This document shows positions 6,623-9,905 of a stretch of 9,905 nt of DNA, one piece after another. A program made the translations under genes and the position numbers. The stretch comes from Sphingomonadales bacterium UBA1936. GTDB lineage: Bacteria > Pseudomonadota > Alphaproteobacteria > Sphingomonadales > Sphingomonadaceae. Below the pieces are notes generated by a model. It did not search any database. It worked only from the letters and a program-made list of their open reading frames with translations, and had not been told where the DNA came from. Within the stretch, counting starts at the first letter, position 1; each line of letters opens with the position of its first letter. The stretch is from NCBI GenBank assembly GCA_002336985.1, contig DDFE01000185.1, positions 7,612 to 17,516 on the forward strand, read 5' to 3'.

Positions 6623-6640
6623 TGTAGGACAGCCGTTTAT
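6623..6640. repeat. Short intergenic repeat, copy A
   Basis: TGTAGGACAGCC followed by N-TTT-N-T recurs at 8641-8658, with 16 of 18 positions identical. Both copies lie in the same orientation in short gaps between minus-strand genes. This copy is between tRNA-Arg and the SDR operon. On the minus strand it reads GGCTGTCCTACA. I do not recognise it as a known binding site. Confidence 0.4.
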
Positions 6641-6671
6641 GCACGGCGGCGACGATGATCTGGCAAGGAAG

Positions 6672-6748
6672 TGGCGCACTCGAAGGGATTCGAACCCCTG
6701 ACCCCTGCCTTCGGAGGGCAGTGCTCTATCCAGCTGAGCTACGAGTGC
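6672..6748 (-). tRNA. tRNA-Arg (anticodon CCG)
   Basis: This is a complete 77-nt cloverleaf including an encoded CCA end. On the minus strand: acceptor arms GCACTCG and CGAGTGC, D stem GCTC/GAGC, anticodon stem CTGCC/GGCAG around the loop CTCCGAA, T arm AGGGG-TTCGAAT-CCCTT, discriminator G, then CCA at 6672-6674. The anticodon CCG occupies 6712-6714 and reads the arginine codon CGG, which is frequent in GC-rich genomes. The gene stands alone, 55 bp downstream of the secreted four-cysteine protein gene, so it either has its own promoter in that gap or is cut from the dapB-nth transcript. Confidence 0.97.
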
Positions 6749-6803
6749 GTGCTCCCGCGCGCCCTAGCAGCCCGAAAACGGGTCCGCCAGTCCTTTGCTG
6801 ACC

Positions 6804-7193
6804 TCAGCCCTTCGGCGCCTTGACGATCTTCACCGGCTGGAACTTGCCCAGGCCACAGGTTGCGCCCTGCGACAGGCCGGGCGGCTGCAGGACGGTGATG
6901 GTGTCGATGCTGCACAGCTGGCCGTTGGTCGGCTTGGTCAGGATCCGCTCCTCGAAGCCAAGGTTGGGGCAGCTCATCGGCAGCGTGTTCCGGTACACCT
7001 TGCCGTTGTTCATATGGAAATCGATCACACTGTCGCCGTGAACGCTCTGATTGCGGATGTTGATCGTCCGGATGCAGCTCACGGGCTCGCCGTCGGGCGT
7101 GGCTTCGGGCGGGATGGTGCGGTCGCGGGGCGCGGCGGACGCGGTGGCGATTCCGATAGCGACAACGGCGGATGCGACGATGAAGCGTTTCAT
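6804..7193 (-). CDS. Secreted hypothetical protein with four cysteines
   Basis: This 129-aa protein has a clear Sec signal peptide: MKR, a hydrophobic stretch FIVASAVVAIGIATA, and a likely cut after ASA at about residue 20. The mature part of about 109 aa should be periplasmic. It has four cysteines in the contexts SCIRT, SCPNL, LCSID and TCGLG, an even number that fits two disulfides. No named domain is recognised; similar short signal-peptide proteins are common conserved hypotheticals in sphingomonads. The start ATG at 7193 is chosen over upstream extensions because AAGGAG lies at 7201-7206 with good spacing, the signal peptide begins exactly there, and the ATG overlaps the nth stop as ATGA. 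It is the third gene of the dapB-nth string. The function is unknown and a role in DNA repair is unlikely given export. Confidence 0.85.
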   Translation of the reverse strand: MKRFIVASAVVAIGIATASAAPRDRTIPPEATPDGEPVSCIRTINIRNQSVHGDSVIDFHMNNGKVYRNTLPMSCPNLGFEERILTKPTNGQLCSIDTITVLQPPGLSQGATCGLGKFQPVKIVKAPKG

Positions 7194-7867
7194 ACAGTCT
7201 CTCCTTCGACTCGATTTTTCGCACTCTGCTTCGGTGGCGATGACTTTGGCCTGAACGCGCAAAGGTCGCAAACGACACAACGCCAGCATTCGGGCGTGCG
7301 CGCCTTGCAGGTGTAGCGGCCGTGCAGGATCAGCCAATGGTGTGCCTGCACGCGAAAAGGGGCGGGCGTCTGGCGTTCCAGAATGGCCTCGACCGCCTGC
7401 GGCGTCTTTCCCTTGGCAAGACCGGTGCGGTTGCAGATGCGGAAGACGTGCGTGTCGACCGGAAACGTCTCCGCACCCAGCGCGACGTTGAGCACGACAT
7501 TCGCGGTCTTACGTCCGACACCGGGCAGGGCCTGCAGCTGATCACGGTCCGTCGGAACCGCGCCATTGTGAAGGTCGATCAGCATTTGCGACAGCGCGAT
7601 GACGTTCTTCGCCTTGGTATTGAACAGGCCGATGGTGCGAATGTGCTGTTTGAGGCCCGCCTCGCCAAGATCGAGCATTTCTTGCGGACCGCGAACTTCC
7701 TCGAACAGCTTGCGCGTCGCCTTGTTCACCCCTGCGTCGGTCGCTTGCGCCGAGAGCACGACGGCGACGAGCAACTGGTAGATGTTGCCGTATTCGAGTT
7801 CGGTTTCCGGCGCCGGGTTGGCTTCCGCCAGGCGGCGATAGAATTCGAAGATGTCGGCGCGTTTCAC
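7190..7867 (-). CDS. nth: Endonuclease III, DNA glycosylase/AP lyase
   Basis: This base excision repair enzyme removes oxidised pyrimidines and nicks abasic sites. It is 225 aa; its numbering matches the E. coli enzyme as I recall it. The helix-hairpin-helix LPGVGRKTANVVL (114-126) carries catalytic Lys120, VDTHVFR carries catalytic Asp138, and the [4Fe-4S] ligands are Cys187, Cys194, Cys197 and Cys203 with C-x6-C-x2-C-x5-C spacing. An extra Cys200 lies inside the cluster loop, and the tail of about 20 residues after the cluster is rich in Lys, Pro and Ser. The start is GTG at 7867, directly abutting the dapB stop with no spacer, and it reproduces the family N-terminus (KRADIFEFYRRLAEANPAPETEL). 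The gene is co-transcribed with dapB and overlaps the downstream secreted protein gene by ATGA. Confidence 0.97.
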   Translation of the reverse strand: MKRADIFEFYRRLAEANPAPETELEYGNIYQLLVAVVLSAQATDAGVNKATRKLFEEVRGPQEMLDLGEAGLKQHIRTIGLFNTKAKNVIALSQMLIDLHNGAVPTDRDQLQALPGVGRKTANVVLNVALGAETFPVDTHVFRICNRTGLAKGKTPQAVEAILERQTPAPFRVQAHHWLILHGRYTCKARTPECWRCVVCDLCAFRPKSSPPKQSAKNRVEGETV

Positions 7868-8596
7868 CTACAGGCCGAGGACGTCGGCCATGGTGTAACG
7901 CCCGGCCGGGCGTCCCGCGAGCCAGAGTGCCGCCTTCACCGCGCCGCGCGCGAAGATGTCGCGGTTTTCGGCGCGGTGGCCGAGCTCGATCCGTTCGCCC
8001 TCGGCCGCGAGGATGACGACATGGTCGCCCGCGACCGATCCGCCGCGCAGCGAAGCAAAACCGATGGTCCCTTCCTCACGCGGATCGTTATCGCTGAACC
8101 GGTCGAACCGGCTGAGTTCGGGCAGGCTCTTTCCACGTCCGTTCGCCGCGGCCTGACCCAGCAGCATCGCCGTGCCGGACGGTGCGTCGCGCTTGTGGCG
8201 GTGGTGCATTTCCAGCACCTCGATATCCCAGTCGACGCCCAGCTTTGCCGCGGCCTGTTCGACCAAAGTTGACAGCAGGTTCACACCAAAAGAGGTGTTG
8301 GCCGCCTGCAACACCGCGACTTCGCGTGCGGCATCGTCGATCATCGCATGGTGCGCACCGTCGAGACCCGTCGTTCCGATGACGATCGGCGTGCGGCCGA
8401 GACGCGCGGCGTTCAGATTGCCCGCAAGCGCCAGCGGCGACGAGAAATCGACCAGCACATCGGCAATGCGGGCAAGCGCGGCCGCGTCGCCATCGACATC
8501 CGTTCCCCCGGCCAGCGTCGCACCGAGCGACGGGATGACCGCCGCGATCGCCGCACCCATTCGTCCGCGGCTGCCCAAAATACCGATGCTGGTCAT
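7868..8596 (-). CDS. dapB: 4-hydroxy-tetrahydrodipicolinate reductase
   Basis: DapB catalyses the NAD(P)H-dependent reduction in the diaminopimelate/lysine pathway, supplying cell wall and lysine synthesis in the cytosol. At 242 aa it is somewhat shorter than the E. coli enzyme (273 aa), in the range of other alphaproteobacterial versions. Seen: the nucleotide-binding GILGSRGRMG at 5-14, VDFSSP at 49-54, GTTGL at 74-78, and the signature EMHHRHKRDAPSGTA at 129-143, where His131, His132 and Lys135 correspond to the known substrate/catalytic residues. The ATG at 8596 has only a weak GAGAAG upstream. It is the first gene of the dapB-nth-secreted protein string, with 64 bp between it and the DUF72 gene. 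That gap holds copy B of the short repeat and a TTGACG that could be a -35 element, but no convincing -10 was found. Confidence 0.97.
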   Translation of the reverse strand: MTSIGILGSRGRMGAAIAAVIPSLGATLAGGTDVDGDAAALARIADVLVDFSSPLALAGNLNAARLGRTPIVIGTTGLDGAHHAMIDDAAREVAVLQAANTSFGVNLLSTLVEQAAAKLGVDWDIEVLEMHHRHKRDAPSGTAMLLGQAAANGRGKSLPELSRFDRFSDNDPREEGTIGFASLRGGSVAGDHVVILAAEGERIELGHRAENRDIFARGAVKAALWLAGRPAGRYTMADVLGL

Positions 8597-8640
8597 ATGC
8601 TTCTCGAATTGCCCGCGCCCGCCATATGAAGGATCGATGC

Positions 8641-8658
8641 TGTAGGACAGCCTTTTGT
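8641..8658. repeat. Short intergenic repeat, copy B
   Basis: This is the second copy of TGTAGGACAGCC-N-TTT-N-T, in the 64-bp gap between the DUF72 stop and dapB. On the minus strand it lies 45-62 nt upstream of the dapB start, directly next to a TTGACG at 8659-8664. It may be part of the dapB promoter or a regulator site; copy A is at 6623-6640. Its role is unknown. Confidence 0.4.
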
Positions 8659-8660
8659 CG

Positions 8661-9404
8661 TCAATCGAGGCGCGAAATCATGGCCTGGGCCGCAGCCGGA
8701 TTGCGGACCTTCGCGCCGCTGATGAAATAGACATAGGCATCCCCCGTTTTCGCCCATTTTTTGGCGAGCCCGGTCCAATGGTCGAGCGCGGCGTCGTCAT
8801 AGCCGGTGGGGCAGTCTTCGACGGCGCGCTGAAGGCGCGCGTAGCGGAAGTCGGCGGTGTCTTCGTCGATGCAGGGGAATTCATCGTCGTCGGCGAAGAC
8901 GATGGCTGCGTTCGCCGACCTGGCAAGCGCGTAAAAAGCGGGGTCGCGGAAGCTTTCGTGACGCACCTCGATCGCGTGGCGCAGCGGCAGGCCGTCCTGC
9001 TTTTCCGGAAGCAGCTTCAGGAACCCGGCGAAATCCTCCGCATCGAATTTCTTCGTCGCCATGAACTGCCACAGGATCGGCCCCAGCCGGTCGCCGAGTT
9101 CGGAGATGCCTTGCGACAGGAATTTCTGAATCGAATCCGTGCCTTCGGACAGGATTCTGCGATTGGTCGTGAACCGCGATGCCTTGACCGCGAACTGGAA
9201 ACCGTCGGGCACGGCCTTTGCCCAGTTGGCGAAAGTTGCGGGTTTCTGGCTGCCGTAATAGGTCGCGTTGATCTCGATACTGGTCAGCCGCTCGGCGGCG
9301 TAGGCAAGCTGCTTCGTCTTGGCGAAGCCGTCCGGATAGAACGTCCCGCGCCACGGATCGAAATCCCAGCCGCCGATGCCGACGCGAATTGTGCCTTTGG
9401 TCAT
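8661..9404 (-). CDS. DUF72 domain-containing protein
   Basis: This 247-aa protein of the DUF72 (YecE-like) family adopts a TIM-barrel fold; no reaction is established for the family. Seen: the N-terminal signature IRVGIGGWDFDPWRGTFYPDG, then SIEINATYYG, FQFAVKASRFTTNRR, GPILWQF, AIEVRHESF and the C-terminal DAYVYFISG, in the family order. The ATG at 9404 is chosen: GGAGGA at 9409-9414 lies just upstream. The in-frame ATG at 9419 belongs to the adjacent REP-like palindrome and would put that ribosome site inside the gene. It is divergent from the sirtuin gene across a 103-bp gap filled mostly by an inverted repeat. Some DUF72 genes sit beside Fe-S or DNA repair genes, but nothing here fixes a role. 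Confidence 0.93.
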   Translation of the reverse strand: MTKGTIRVGIGGWDFDPWRGTFYPDGFAKTKQLAYAAERLTSIEINATYYGSQKPATFANWAKAVPDGFQFAVKASRFTTNRRILSEGTDSIQKFLSQGISELGDRLGPILWQFMATKKFDAEDFAGFLKLLPEKQDGLPLRHAIEVRHESFRDPAFYALARSANAAIVFADDDEFPCIDEDTADFRYARLQRAVEDCPTGYDDAALDHWTGLAKKWAKTGDAYVYFISGAKVRNPAAAQAMISRLD

Positions 9405-9412
9405 TCCATCCT

Positions 9413-9498
9413 CCGTCATTCCCGCGAAAGCGGGAATCCAGCTTCTTGTCGCGATCTGAAAAGAAGAAGCTGGACTCCCGCTTTCGCGGGAGTGACGG
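9413..9498. repeat. REPIN-like inverted pair of REP hairpins
   Basis: Two 35-nt arms (9413-9447 and 9464-9498) are reverse complements at 33 of 35 positions, separated by 15-16 nt. Each arm contains its own perfect hairpin: 8-bp stem ATTCCCGC/GCGGGAAT with loop GAAA on the left, and ACTCCCGC/GCGGGAGT with loop TTTC on the right. The two differences between the arms are the two bases of one stem pair (T-A against C-G), so pairing is kept in both. This is the architecture of paired REP sequences (BIME/REPIN). The left core also fits the ATTCCC-N8-GGGAAT form I recall for the Neisseria dRS3 repeat, and similar palindromes are frequent between genes in many proteobacteria. Such elements are moved in trans by RAYT transposases; none is in this window. 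Confidence 0.85.
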
Positions 9499-9507
9499 GG
9501 AAGGGCA

Positions 9508-9905
9508 ATGCAGGAAATTTACAACATTGTCGTGCTGACCGGCGCCGGTATCTCCGCCGAAAGTGGCCTCGCGACATTCCGTGGGCCTGGCGGGCTATGG
9601 GAGGGGCACCGAGTCGAGGATGTCTGCACGCCCGAGGCGCTGGCGGCCGATCCGGAACTGGTTCACCGGTTCTACGACGACCGCCGCGCGGCACTCGCGA
9701 CGGTGGAGCCGAATGCGGCGCACGAGGCGCTCGCGCGGCTCGATGCCGAATGGCCGGGTAACCTGCTGATCGTGACACAGAATGTCGACGACCTCCACGA
9801 GCGGGCAGGGGCGAAGCGGCTGATCCACATGCATGGTGAATTGCTGAGCGCGCTGTGTGCCGATTGCGGCGACCGGGGCGCGTGGGAAGGACGGCTGGCG
9901 CCGGG
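9508..9905 (+). CDS. cobB: CobB-type sirtuin, NAD-dependent protein deacylase (3' end outside window)
   Basis: The first 132 codons of a Sir2-family protein lysine deacylase, which uses NAD+ to remove acetyl or longer acyl groups, are present. Seen: the NAD-binding TGAGISAESGLATFRGPGGLW at 11-31, TQNVDDLHERAG at 90-101, catalytic His109 in HMHGE, and the first zinc-ligand pair Cys117/Cys120. Tyr56 and Arg59 in FYDDRR match the YxxR pair that marks class III (SIRT5/CobB-like) sirtuins able to remove succinyl or malonyl groups. The protein starts very close to the Rossmann motif, as in the short bacterial forms. ATG 9508 follows GGGGAAGGG (9497-9505), which begins at the edge of the REP pair. 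The gene is cut by the window edge, so the second zinc pair and the end are not seen. Confidence 0.95.
   Translation, partial: MQEIYNIVVLTGAGISAESGLATFRGPGGLWEGHRVEDVCTPEALAADPELVHRFYDDRRAALATVEPNAAHEALARLDAEWPGNLLIVTQNVDDLHERAGAKRLIHMHGELLSALCADCGDRGAWEGRLAP

Noticed and set aside
6771..6782. CCCG-AAAA-CGGG hairpin between the secreted protein gene and tRNA-Arg as a terminator
   Set aside because: A 4-bp stem without a following T run is too weak to support a terminator.
9405..9419. Upstream ATG for DUF72 at 9419
   Set aside because: That ATG is part of the REP-like repeat, and the good GGAGGA site lies downstream of it, pointing to the ATG at 9404.
8655..9761. 368-aa plus-strand open frame across DUF72, the REP pair and the sirtuin start
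   Set aside because: It runs antisense to DUF72 and out of frame through the sirtuin, and shows no family motif. It is a shadow frame.

Overview
The window looks like chromosomal DNA of a GC-rich alphaproteobacterium, most likely a sphingomonad (Sphingomonas, Sphingopyxis or Novosphingobium type). This rests on strong G/C bias at third codon positions, the protein style (DapB, endonuclease III, CobB-type sirtuin) and a catabolic-looking cluster of P450, SDR, MDR, Dabb and SnoaL genes. The taxon is inferred; no marker here fixes the genus. Nearly every gene is on the minus strand. Only a TetR-family regulator and a sirtuin cut off by the window end are on the plus strand.

Region 1 (1-3141) is a small regulated unit. 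A cytochrome P450 is followed by a fold-type I PLP aminotransferase that runs off the left edge. Both read leftward from a 79-bp divergent intergenic region shared with the TetR gene. An 18-bp near-perfect palindrome sits just upstream of the P450 ribosome binding site and is the obvious candidate operator.

Region 2 (3149-6401) is a compact five-gene minus-strand operon: SDR dehydrogenase, zinc-independent quinone-oxidoreductase-like MDR, a 111-aa alpha/beta-barrel protein, a 204-aa Dabb-like protein and a SnoaL/NTF2-like protein. Three of its four junctions are ATGA stop/start overlaps and the fourth is an 8-nt overlap, so translation is probably coupled. Its last gene converges on the TetR gene with 7 bp between. 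Together, regions 1 and 2 look like a pathway for oxidising a hydrophobic (steroid-, terpenoid- or aromatic-like) substrate. The substrate cannot be read from the sequence.

Region 3 (6402-6748) is an intergenic stretch with phased direct repeats, a GC-rich hairpin and a short repeat shared with another intergenic site, followed by a complete tRNA-Arg(CCG) gene.

Region 4 (6804-9905) is housekeeping. dapB, nth and a secreted four-cysteine hypothetical protein form a tight minus-strand string. Upstream of it are a DUF72 gene and a divergent CobB-type sirtuin. The last two are separated by only 103 bp, most of which is an inverted pair of REP-like hairpins (a REPIN-like element) whose stems differ by compensatory base changes.
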